Positions 33,420 to 41,018 of a stretch of 64,000 bases of DNA are shown one piece after another (the stretch's first letter is position 1; each line of letters starts with the position of its first letter). A program made the translations under genes and the position numbers. Under the pieces are notes generated by a model that did no database searches, had not been told where the DNA came from, and saw nothing but the letters and a program-made list of their open reading frames with translations. Source of the DNA: Hoeflea sp. 108 (lineage in GTDB: Bacteria > Pseudomonadota > Alphaproteobacteria > Rhizobiales > Rhizobiaceae); contig NZ_KB890024.1 of the NCBI RefSeq assembly GCF_000372965.1, forward strand, positions 1,118,839 to 1,182,838, written 5' to 3'.

Positions 33420-34154
33420 TCAGCCCCGTGCCATCAGCGCCATGGCGGCGCCCGCTGCAAAACCCACCAGCACGAAAAGCAGCAGCAGCAACGGCTTCAG
33501 GTCCCCGTTGGATCGCTTCTGCAGTCCGCCAAGGGTCTTCTCCATCCGGGCCACCACGCCGTCGAGTCGCATCAGGTGGACGTCGAGATCGCTCAGTCGC
33601 TGCGTGATTTCGGTGCGCAAGCTGGTGACGGCGGTGCTGATATCGGCAAGACCGACGGCCTCAGCCTCGCCGGTGTCGTCGACCTGCTGCGTGCGCAGGA
33701 AGGAACGCTGGGAGACCTGCAACTGCCGTTGTGCCGCCATCAGGACGTCCAGCCTGTCGAGCACCTTGGTGAGCGGTGCGGCGATCAGGGCTCCGGCGGC
33801 CTGCTCGTCGGGGCGGGGGACGCGCAGCGCCTGCTCGTTGCCTGTGCCGCTCACTGCCATGACGACGAGGTCGGAAGCTCGCGAGGCCGCCGGCTCCGGC
33901 AGCATGATTTCGAAGGCATGCTTGCCGTCGCCGATGCCGTTGCGCCGGAGATCGGGACGCTCGCGGTCGGCGACCGCTTCGGCAATCGTCTTGCCATCAA
34001 GCGTCGCTCGGATCGCCAGCCGCTTGTTCGGCTCGGCGGGATCGAAGGCCCAGCCGAAGACGCAGCCCTGATCTATGGCGTCGACGCGGCCATTCACCGG
34101 CTTGGTGTTGTTCTGCTCGGCCATAGCGCTTGGTTTCTCGGCACCAACGGGCAT
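33420..34154 (-). CDS. Tail-anchored protein with a GT-associated beta domain
   Basis: A 244-residue protein. Residues about 22-90 form a small domain (GRVDAIDQGCVFGWAFDPAEP, then NGIGDGKHAFEIMLPEP) that occurs in several surface-polysaccharide proteins and also resembles the N-terminal parts of neighbouring large glycosyltransferases. A heptad-rich helical stretch follows (about 130-215). The C terminus is a single membrane segment (LLLLLFVLVGFAAGAAMALM), so the protein is membrane-bound by its tail. It may hold the glycosyltransferases together at the inner membrane; that is inference. GAGGA precedes ATG at a good distance. Confidence 0.6.
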   Translation of the reverse strand: MPVGAEKPSAMAEQNNTKPVNGRVDAIDQGCVFGWAFDPAEPNKRLAIRATLDGKTIAEAVADRERPDLRRNGIGDGKHAFEIMLPEPAASRASDLVVMAVSGTGNEQALRVPRPDEQAAGALIAAPLTKVLDRLDVLMAAQRQLQVSQRSFLRTQQVDDTGEAEAVGLADISTAVTSLRTEITQRLSDLDVHLMRLDGVVARMEKTLGGLQKRSNGDLKPLLLLLFVLVGFAAGAAMALMARG

Positions 34155-34165
34155 TCAACTGTTCC

Positions 34166-35422
34166 TCATGCTGCTTGGACACGCGCCGGCTTGATCGCCT
34201 CGATCAGCTCGAGGTAGCGCCGGGCGGTCGTATCGATGTCGTCGGGTTGGCGTGCGTTCCCCGAAAGCCTGTGCCGCAGCTCAGGCGCCTCGGCGATGCG
34301 GCGCATGGCGCCAGCGAGCGCGCGTGGATCGTTGGGCGAAACCCCCAGGCCGTTGACCCCGTCTTCGACCAGCTCGGCCATGCCGCCGATGTTGCTGGCG
34401 ATGACCGGTCGCCCTTGTGCCTGGGCTTCCTGGATTACCAGCGGCGCATTCTCCCACCAGATCGACGGCACGACCGTGCAATCGACGGCGGCAACGAGTT
34501 CGGCGACGTCCTCCCGCCGATAGGGGCCGCGCCGTTGCACAGTCGGTGCCGTCTCGCTGAAAAGGCGGTCGACCTCCGAGACAAAGACTTCGCTCTGAAA
34601 CGGGACGCCGCCATGGACGCGCAGTTCGAATTCGAGGCCTTCTTCGATCAGCAGTCGGGCCGCCTCGAGCAGGACCGTCGTTCCCTTCCAGGGATTGAGA
34701 TTGCCGAAATATCCAAATACCGTCGGACGTCCGGCGCGATCTGGCGTGGCTATTGGCTTGGGTCGGACCGGCAGGCCGTTGGGGATCACGCTTATGGCGT
34801 CCTCGGCAAGCTCCCAGTTGACGTAGCGCTGCCGCAGGAAGCGGCTTGGCGCGACGAAGTGGTCGACCGTGCTCAGCAGCGCCTTAAGATGGCGTTCCCG
34901 CAACGCAAACCGATCGAGCGGAATGTCCTTGAAGCAGGCGTGGCATCGGTCCGGGCTAGCGGTGTGGCAGAGCTCCTTGCCGCTGGTCCGGACCATCAGG
35001 CCGTCGTGGTGGCAGATCGGATAGTAGTCGTGCAGCGTCATGACAATGCGGCAGTCCGGCAGCGTCCGGCGGACGATGTGTGGAAACTCGGCGCCGATCA
35101 GCAGCAGGTGATGGATATGCACCACATCCGGCCGAAAGTCGGACAGCAGTTCCACCAGGTCCGGAACGACGCCGTAGAGGTCGACCTGGCTCATGTAGAA
35201 GCGGTCGAAATGGCCCGACCACAGCAGCACTTCGTCGGCCGCGTCGCCGAGCCCCTGGAAGCTCGTGCCGGGCCGGATCTGGCGATGAACCTGGTTCGTT
35301 GCCCCGAGGAAAAGCGCCTCGTGACCGGCTCGCTGGTAGGCGCGGAAAAGGTCGTGCGCGAAGATCTCGGTGCCGCCGGGATGGAGGGCCGGATGGTTGT
35401 GCGCCGCTACAAGGATGCGCAT
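34166..35422 (-). CDS. Glycosyltransferase family 4 protein
   Basis: A 418-residue GT-B enzyme. The N terminus is MRILVAAHNHPALHPGGTEIF; the donor domain has VFGYFGNLNPWKGTTVLLEA and ENAPLVIQEAQAQGRPVI. It carries the same kind of Cys-rich insertion as the gene at 29887-31206 (ICHHDGLM, then LCHTASPDRCHACF), so the two are probably paralogues with related acceptors. The ATG at 35422 is chosen, nearly touching the preceding methyltransferase stop. A long open frame extends upstream of it but lies antisense to normal codon use. Confidence 0.9.
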   Translation of the reverse strand: MRILVAAHNHPALHPGGTEIFAHDLFRAYQRAGHEALFLGATNQVHRQIRPGTSFQGLGDAADEVLLWSGHFDRFYMSQVDLYGVVPDLVELLSDFRPDVVHIHHLLLIGAEFPHIVRRTLPDCRIVMTLHDYYPICHHDGLMVRTSGKELCHTASPDRCHACFKDIPLDRFALRERHLKALLSTVDHFVAPSRFLRQRYVNWELAEDAISVIPNGLPVRPKPIATPDRAGRPTVFGYFGNLNPWKGTTVLLEAARLLIEEGLEFELRVHGGVPFQSEVFVSEVDRLFSETAPTVQRRGPYRREDVAELVAAVDCTVVPSIWWENAPLVIQEAQAQGRPVIASNIGGMAELVEDGVNGLGVSPNDPRALAGAMRRIAEAPELRHRLSGNARQPDDIDTTARRYLELIEAIKPARVQAA

Positions 35423-35424
35423 GC

Positions 35425-36264
35425 TTACCGCTGGGCTCCGCGGCATTCGGCGACATAGAGGTCCTGGTAGTGGTCGGCGTCCTGACCGCGCCAGTGGCCG
35501 AGGGATTTCAGGCTGACGACAAGCCCGGCCTTCTCCAGCGCCTGGTCCAGGAAGCCGTCGTCGAACCCGACGGCTGCAAGCGGCGGCATTTCGGGAACGT
35601 GCCAGCAGGGTCCATCGCCGTCGCGCACGAAGCCGAGCCTGGGATCGCGCCTGCCGGACGCGTTTGCCGCAGCGATTTCGTCGACGACGAAGGCGGTCAT
35701 GAACAAGCGTCCGCCCGGCTTGAGCATCCTGGCGACCTCTCTCAGGTAGACGAGAACTTCGTCTGGCGGCAGGTGCGTGACGACCGATGTCATGATCACG
35801 AAATCGAACTGCCGCTCGGGATAAGGAAGCTTCAGCGCCTCGCCGCTGATCTTGCCCTGAGGGTTGTAGAGCTTGTGGGCGATGTCGAGCCGCTGGAAGG
35901 TGAAATTGGGATAGACAGGGGTGACGAAACGCCGGCACCAGGCGATGCCGCCCTCGACCGGATCGAGCCCGCTGTAGCGTCCCTTGCCGACATCAAGATA
36001 TTGCGTCAGCGGAACGGCCATGCGGCCAATGCCGCAGCCTATGTCGAGCACGCGATGCTCCGGCCGCAGGCCACCCAGGCGAATGAAATGGCCAAGAAAC
36101 TCCGCCCCGACGGCCCGGAAATCGCCGTCGCCGACGAACACGCTGCCTGCATCTGGCTGCGGCAGGAAGCGGTTGTTCAGGACCGCCTCCGTCAGCCAAC
36201 TGACGCGAACCCTCTGGGCCGTTGGGGCAGGCCGGGTCTCATGGCGGAGAACCGCTTCGCTCAT
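35425..36264 (-). CDS. Class I SAM-dependent methyltransferase
   Basis: A 279-residue methyltransferase. Motif I is VLDIGCGIGRMAVPL near residue 92. Motif II region is GKISGEALKLPYPERQFDFVIM, and motif III is MLKPGGRLFMTAF. It probably methylates a sugar or a sugar-linked lipid in the polysaccharide. It overlaps the preceding glycosyltransferase gene by four bases (ATGA) and runs directly into the next one, so the three are one transcript. Confidence 0.88.
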   Translation of the reverse strand: MSEAVLRHETRPAPTAQRVRVSWLTEAVLNNRFLPQPDAGSVFVGDGDFRAVGAEFLGHFIRLGGLRPEHRVLDIGCGIGRMAVPLTQYLDVGKGRYSGLDPVEGGIAWCRRFVTPVYPNFTFQRLDIAHKLYNPQGKISGEALKLPYPERQFDFVIMTSVVTHLPPDEVLVYLREVARMLKPGGRLFMTAFVVDEIAAANASGRRDPRLGFVRDGDGPCWHVPEMPPLAAVGFDDGFLDQALEKAGLVVSLKSLGHWRGQDADHYQDLYVAECRGAQR

Positions 36265-38510
36265 GCGGCGTTCCTTTTCGTCGCTTCGATGTCCATGGAG
36301 GCGTCATTCGCGCGGGCGCCGTGGGAATAGGCAGGCATCAGCGCGGCGATGTCGTTTTCCCAACGCTCGGTGTGCAGCCAGGAATTGTACTGGCTGGCGA
36401 CGCCGCGCATGTAGTCCTGGCTGCGACTGATCGACCGGCGCTCGAAATGATAGAGACAGGCCGCAGGCTCGTAGGCGATTTCCAAACCCAGCCGCCGAAT
36501 CTTGAGGCAGAGGTCGCTGTCTTCGTAGTCGCCGATGACATAGTCCTCGGTATATCCGTCGACCCGCTCATAGGTCTCCCTGAGCGTTACGAGGCAAGCT
36601 CCGGTGACGCCGGGAACGTTGCGTGCGCCTTGTGCCGGCGGATAGCGTCCGGGCATCCCCTTGTAGAAATGGTGATTGAGCCAGATACCGCGCTGGTCGC
36701 GGCCGAAATAGAGCCCGGCATGTTGCAGCGAGCCGTCCTCGAAGATCAGCTTCGGGCCGATGGCGCCGAGTTTGCGCTGTTCGAGGAGCGGTCGCGTCAG
36801 CAACTGGAGCCAGCCCGGGTCGCGCGGCACGACATCGGAGTTGAGCATCACCAGAACCGTGCCACGCGCAAAGCGAGCGCCGGCGTTGCAGGCCCGGGCG
36901 TAGCCGCCATTGCGGTTCATCACGACGAGCTTCATCGGCAGGTCGTGCAGGATATGCAGCCCACCCAGCATGTGCTTCGTCTCGTCCTCGATCTCGGGGG
37001 AATCCAGAACGAAGATGATCTCGGCGTTTTCCGCCAGCCACGGATCGGTAGCCATGCCGGACAGTTGAAAACGGAGGAAATCGAGGACCCGGTAGAGCGG
37101 CACCACGATCGAGACGAGCGGCGCTTTGCGTGGCTCGCCATAGTCCTTGGTGTGGTCGACGCTGATGGTCCGGCCCAACGCGCGCTCGACGCTTTGGAGG
37201 GCCGGGGCCAGAATGGTCCGGAACGCATCGTCGACTGCATGCTGCGGGGGCACGGCGCGCAGGATGTGGTTGCGCTGCGCTCCTGGTTCGACGGGCTGCG
37301 GCTTCGGCACGAGCGGTTTGACCGCACCGGACGCGAGCCGCAGCTGGAACCGGGGCTGGAGCAGCGGGCCAAGCGGCTCGTTCAACGGAAGCCAGGCGAC
37401 AAAGCCTGTCACTGCGGTCTTGGTATTGGTCTTTGCTTCCCGGCTCCAGGCCGCGAACTCGTACCAGTTGCCGTCGAGGGGCAGGGCCGTGCCGTCCTCC
37501 TTGAGATAGTCGATGCCGGCAAGGGTTGAAGTCTGATCGTTGGTCCAGCCGCCGGCGAGCAGGCCGTCCGGCAAGGCAAGCGCGAGGTCGACGGCGGCAT
37601 GCATCTGGGGCCTGGCGACTTGCCGGGCCGGAAGCGGAGCCCGCTGCTGGAGGTCGATTGCGGCTGCCGTGCCGCTGCCGGCCATCGTCGACAGTTGCCG
37701 CACGACGAACTCGCGCAGCCCCGTGCCGCCGCGCTGTTCCGCCCACCATTTTTGAAAATCGGGGTGGCGCGGATTGCAGTTCGGCAGGTTGCGGACCGCG
37801 ATGCCCCGCTTGCCCAGGAACATGATGTGGAACGGTCGGGCAGGCTGGGGCGTGTCGAGAATGAAATGGCAGGACTGCCAACCGCGCTCCGAACCGCTGC
37901 CGACGACGAATTGTAGCGGCAGCCGCAGAACCGAACCGGCGCCGATGGCATAAATGCCGGTGATGTCGCCCAGGTCAGGGCTCATGTCGGTCTCGATGAG
38001 ATAGCGGCGGGGCGCGATCTGGCAGACGGAACTGGCAAGCCGCGGCGCCGGCACAAGACTGAAGACGGCATCCTCGACGACACTGCCGAAGAGTTCGTCG
38101 CGCGACAGCCGGAATGCGCTGCGCCACACGGTCAGCAGATTGTTCAGGAACTTGACGCGGCCTTCCGGCGAAAGGTTGCCCAGCAGCGTCTCCACGTCGA
38201 GAAGCGGCAGCCGTGCGGCCGGCTTGAGCGTCAACGCCTGCTGTGCGTTTCCGTCCGTCGTGGCGATCTGTACATCTTCTGCGTCGTATCCCGGCTTCAC
38301 TGCCCACAGCACGCACTGCCCGCCGTCGGCCCGCGGAAGCGTCATGCTGACGAGCGGGACCGGTCGGGATTGCATGGCCAGGGTGAACTTGCCCAAGGCT
38401 GGTAGTTGCGCGGGGATGTCCCAGGCCACGACAGCCACCTCCGAGCAAAGCTGGAAGGCCTGTGCCAGGCTGGAGCCGCCGCCGGCGACCTTCGAACGGT
38501 CGGACGTCAC
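36261..38510 (-). CDS. Large family 2 glycosyltransferase
   Basis: A 749-residue protein. The C-terminal GT2 domain (about residues 430-700) has VSIVVPLYRVLDFLRFQL, the diphosphate-binding VMLNSDVVPRDPGWL with its NSD motif, PGVTGACLVTLR and the EDSDLCLKIR motif of the catalytic site. The N-terminal 400 residues are unrecognised. A GTG at 38510 is chosen, since AAAGGAC lies six bases before it and longer versions run into the RTX gene. A stem-loop between the RTX gene and this start may reduce read-through. Confidence 0.85.
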   Translation of the reverse strand: MTSDRSKVAGGGSSLAQAFQLCSEVAVVAWDIPAQLPALGKFTLAMQSRPVPLVSMTLPRADGGQCVLWAVKPGYDAEDVQIATTDGNAQQALTLKPAARLPLLDVETLLGNLSPEGRVKFLNNLLTVWRSAFRLSRDELFGSVVEDAVFSLVPAPRLASSVCQIAPRRYLIETDMSPDLGDITGIYAIGAGSVLRLPLQFVVGSGSERGWQSCHFILDTPQPARPFHIMFLGKRGIAVRNLPNCNPRHPDFQKWWAEQRGGTGLREFVVRQLSTMAGSGTAAAIDLQQRAPLPARQVARPQMHAAVDLALALPDGLLAGGWTNDQTSTLAGIDYLKEDGTALPLDGNWYEFAAWSREAKTNTKTAVTGFVAWLPLNEPLGPLLQPRFQLRLASGAVKPLVPKPQPVEPGAQRNHILRAVPPQHAVDDAFRTILAPALQSVERALGRTISVDHTKDYGEPRKAPLVSIVVPLYRVLDFLRFQLSGMATDPWLAENAEIIFVLDSPEIEDETKHMLGGLHILHDLPMKLVVMNRNGGYARACNAGARFARGTVLVMLNSDVVPRDPGWLQLLTRPLLEQRKLGAIGPKLIFEDGSLQHAGLYFGRDQRGIWLNHHFYKGMPGRYPPAQGARNVPGVTGACLVTLRETYERVDGYTEDYVIGDYEDSDLCLKIRRLGLEIAYEPAACLYHFERRSISRSQDYMRGVASQYNSWLHTERWENDIAALMPAYSHGARANDASMDIEATKRNAA

Positions 38511-38541
38511 GCGTTGGTCCTTTGGATCTGTTGGAGAGGGG

Positions 38542-38576
38542 CGGCGTGCCCCGCAGGGGGAGTTCAGGGCACGCCG
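38542..38576 (-). terminator. Stem-loop between RTX gene and glycosyltransferase
   Basis: On the minus strand CGGCGTGCCC pairs fully with GGGCACGCCG around a 15-base loop. No T run follows, so it may act as an attenuator or as an mRNA-stabilising hairpin that raises RTX expression over downstream genes, not as a full terminator. Confidence 0.6.
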
Positions 38577-38584
38577 TGTCAGGC

Positions 38585-39244
38585 TCAATGGACGGTGAAA
38601 TAGTGGTCCGGATTGGCCTGCATGTCCTTTGCATCGACATTGACGAGCGTCAGCGTGTCGCCATGGCCGAGGTCGATCACGACATTGCCACCGACCTGGG
38701 TGATGCGCGAAGCCAGATCGTCGGGGGAGGAAATGTCGAGGCCGTTGATGTGCTTCGAGATCTGCAGCAGGTCCTCGCCGGGGGTGAAGTCGAGGATGAC
38801 GTCGTTGCCGCCGCCGCCATCGAAGACGAACAGGTCGTTGCCCTTGCCGCCGACCATGATGTCGTCGCCCTTGCCGCCGTTGAGGATGTCGTTTCCAGCA
38901 CCGCCGAACAGGAAGTCGTTACCCTTGCCGCCCATCAGGATGTCGTTGCCGTCGCCACCATGGAGGATGTCGTCACCGTTGTCGCCGAACAGCATGTCGT
39001 CGCCGGGACCGCCGTTCAGGATATCGTTGCCGTTTCCGCCATAAAGGATGTCCGCTCCGTCGCCGCCGAACAGAGTGTCATTTCCATTGTCGCCAAACAG
39101 GACGTCATCGCCGCCATGCCCGTAGATGATGTCGTTTCCGTTGCCTCCTTTGACGAGATCATCGCCGCCAAGGGCGCGAATGATGTCGTCAAAGCGGGAG
39201 CCAAACAGGACGTCGTCATATGCGCCGCCTTCCAATGTGGCCAT
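38585..39244 (-). CDS. Small RTX calcium-binding protein, type I secreted
   Basis: A 219-residue protein. Residues about 6-140 are some fifteen tandem nonapeptides of the GGxGxDxUx type (for example GGNGNDIIY and GGDGNDILM), which fold into a calcium-binding beta roll. Residues 145-219 form the C-terminal part (DVILDFTPGEDLLQIS, then DTLTLVNV) seen in proteins secreted by type I systems. The genes for the secretion ATPase and adaptor lie just upstream. The set matches ExpE1/WgeA of the S. meliloti galactoglucan cluster in position and type, though it is shorter than that protein. GAGGAG precedes ATG. Confidence 0.88.
   Translation of the reverse strand: MATLEGGAYDDVLFGSRFDDIIRALGGDDLVKGGNGNDIIYGHGGDDVLFGDNGNDTLFGGDGADILYGGNGNDILNGGPGDDMLFGDNGDDILHGGDGNDILMGGKGNDFLFGGAGNDILNGGKGDDIMVGGKGNDLFVFDGGGGNDVILDFTPGEDLLQISKHINGLDISSPDDLASRITQVGGNVVIDLGHGDTLTLVNVDAKDMQANPDHYFTVH
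38820..39230 (-). repeat. Tandem 27-bp RTX-coding repeats
   Basis: About fifteen imperfect 27-base units encode the GGxGxDxUx nonapeptides. Codon choice differs among units, so the array has diverged and is not a recent expansion. Confidence 0.85.
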
Positions 39245-39605
39245 CTGCTTCTCCTCTTAGCCGTTTTGAACGCGCCTATCGTCGGTGGGATCCGAGGATT
39301 ACGCGAGATCATTGTGCGGCGCAAAGAAGATATTCGCAACATGTGCAGAAGCATAAAATGATGATTTTTGATAAAAAATTGCTAAAGACAAGTAAATATC
39401 AGCAATTAAAACAGAAAATATATGAACAATAAAAGGATTGTAATTCTGTATTTCACGCAGTTTGTTTCAAAATTCAAACTAAATTCGGGCGTATTTGAAC
39501 AGCGCTCCATGCTCCGCCGGTTCGTGTTCCGGCAGGCGCCGGAAGGCGAACAGGCAGCGTTGGGCATGGCCGGCATTTTCCGGCCTAACTCACGCCGAGT
39601 TGGGA
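39245..39605. promoter_or_regulatory. AT-rich upstream region of the RTX gene
   Basis: A 361-base gap between the adaptor gene and the RTX gene, rich in A and T from about 39330 to 39490. It probably holds a separate promoter for the RTX gene. A degenerate version of the MarR-type palindrome, TTTGTTTCAA-AAT-TCAAACTAAA, lies at 39461-39483 with the same ten-three-ten spacing as the clear site at 42935. Confidence 0.5.
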
Positions 39606-41018
39606 TCAATCTTCCCTGAAGGCGCGATTGAAGCTGTCGGTGACGGGAGAGACGAGGTAGTCGATCGCCCGGCGTGGCTTGTGCACGATCAGCACCTCCG
39701 CCGGCATGCCGGGATAGAGCCGCATGTCCGGGTTCGCCGCCAGCGAGTTCGGGTCGACCTGGGCTCGCGCGACGAAATAGGCCATGTTCGATTTTTCATC
39801 GACCGACTGGTCGGCGGCCACATAGATGACCTTGCCTGCCACGGGCAGATGCGAGCGCTGATTGTATGCCGTCAGCCGGATCTGCGCCTGCGAGCCGACG
39901 GCGATGCTGTCGATGTCGCGCGTGCTGACATGCATCTCGATGAGCAGCGGCTCGCTTTCCGGCACGATGTCGAGCAGCGCTTCGCCTGGTGTCACGGCAC
40001 TTCCAGGCGTGCGCACGCGGATGTTGGTGACGATGCCAGCCTGCGGCGAGCGAATCTCGAGGCGGCGCAATACGTCCTTGGCACCGACAATTCTCTCCTC
40101 GACGTCAGCAAGCTCGAGGCGGGCTGTGGTGATTTCGCCGGCAATTTCCGACTGGAAGTCGCGTTCGATTCCCGTCAGCGCAAGTTCGGCGCCTGCCTCG
40201 GCCTTTTCGGCCTGGGCTCTCTGGCCGGCAAGCTCTCCGCGTCTTGCTGCGAGCTCGTTGAGCCGCGCATCGATCTCAATTAGCTTGGAGCGTTGGGCAA
40301 AGCCCTTGTCCACCAGCGTTGCGATGGCCGATCTCTGTTCGTTGATGAGGCCGATCTGCCGGTCGATTGCATCGACCTGGATGGTCAGGAACTTGGATCG
40401 CTCGGCATATTCCTCGATCGTCGTGCGCTGGATGCCGTTGCGCCCGGTCTTGGACTCCAGGCGCTTGTCGAAGAATGCGCGTTCGGCCGCCATGGCGTCT
40501 TGGATCGCAGCGTCGCTGCTGCCGGCAAATTCGTCGGGGAAGCCAATCACCTCGCTGCCAGCCTGTTCCGTCTTTAGTCGCGCCAGCTTGGCATTCAGGC
40601 CGATCCGCCGGCTCTCCAGGCCTTGCAGATCGGCGCGGGCCCGCGTGTCCTCAAGCATTATCAAGGGCTGGCCGGTCGCGACCTGGTCGCCTTCCTGCAC
40701 CAGCACTCGGCTCAGCACGCCACCTTCGAAATGGCTGACCGTCTTGCGTTTCGAATCGACGACGACCGTGCCGCTAGCCACCGAGGCGCTGCTGAGGTCG
40801 GCGAAGAATGCCCAGCCGAGAAATCCGCCGAACGACACCAGGATCGTCGTCAACCCCGCAATGACGAGGCGACGGAGCGGCGAGCGGGCTCTGCCCTCGG
40901 CCATCTCCAGCTCCATCGCGCTTGTGGGCAGCGGCGGCCGTGGCTGATGGTTCGCGATTGCGGGCCTGCTGACAGGCTGGATCTCGGCCCGTGCCGACGA
41001 TGTCGATTTGTGCATCAT
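39606..41018 (-). CDS. HlyD-family type I secretion membrane fusion protein
   Basis: A 470-residue periplasmic adaptor. It has one N-terminal membrane segment (around residues 52-73), a long coiled-coil hairpin (about 120-300) flanked by lipoyl halves, including VASGTVVVDSKRKTVSHFEGG, and a beta-barrel part ending MRLYPGMPAEVLI. It joins the ABC ATPase to an outer-membrane channel that is not encoded here (TolC-type). It overlaps the ATPase gene by four bases. It corresponds in type to WgdB/ExpD2. Confidence 0.93.
   Translation of the reverse strand: MMHKSTSSARAEIQPVSRPAIANHQPRPPLPTSAMELEMAEGRARSPLRRLVIAGLTTILVSFGGFLGWAFFADLSSASVASGTVVVDSKRKTVSHFEGGVLSRVLVQEGDQVATGQPLIMLEDTRARADLQGLESRRIGLNAKLARLKTEQAGSEVIGFPDEFAGSSDAAIQDAMAAERAFFDKRLESKTGRNGIQRTTIEEYAERSKFLTIQVDAIDRQIGLINEQRSAIATLVDKGFAQRSKLIEIDARLNELAARRGELAGQRAQAEKAEAGAELALTGIERDFQSEIAGEITTARLELADVEERIVGAKDVLRRLEIRSPQAGIVTNIRVRTPGSAVTPGEALLDIVPESEPLLIEMHVSTRDIDSIAVGSQAQIRLTAYNQRSHLPVAGKVIYVAADQSVDEKSNMAYFVARAQVDPNSLAANPDMRLYPGMPAEVLIVHKPRRAIDYLVSPVTDSFNRAFRED

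Noticed and set aside
35423..35938. Long N-terminal extension of the GT4 gene ending at 34166
   Set aside because: It overlaps the methyltransferase gene in another frame and has shadow-like composition; the ATG at 35422 begins a normal GT4 N terminus.
38820..39230. Possible CRISPR-like array
   Set aside because: The repeats are 27 bases without unique spacers and encode RTX nonapeptides in frame. No CRISPR array or cas gene is seen anywhere in the window.
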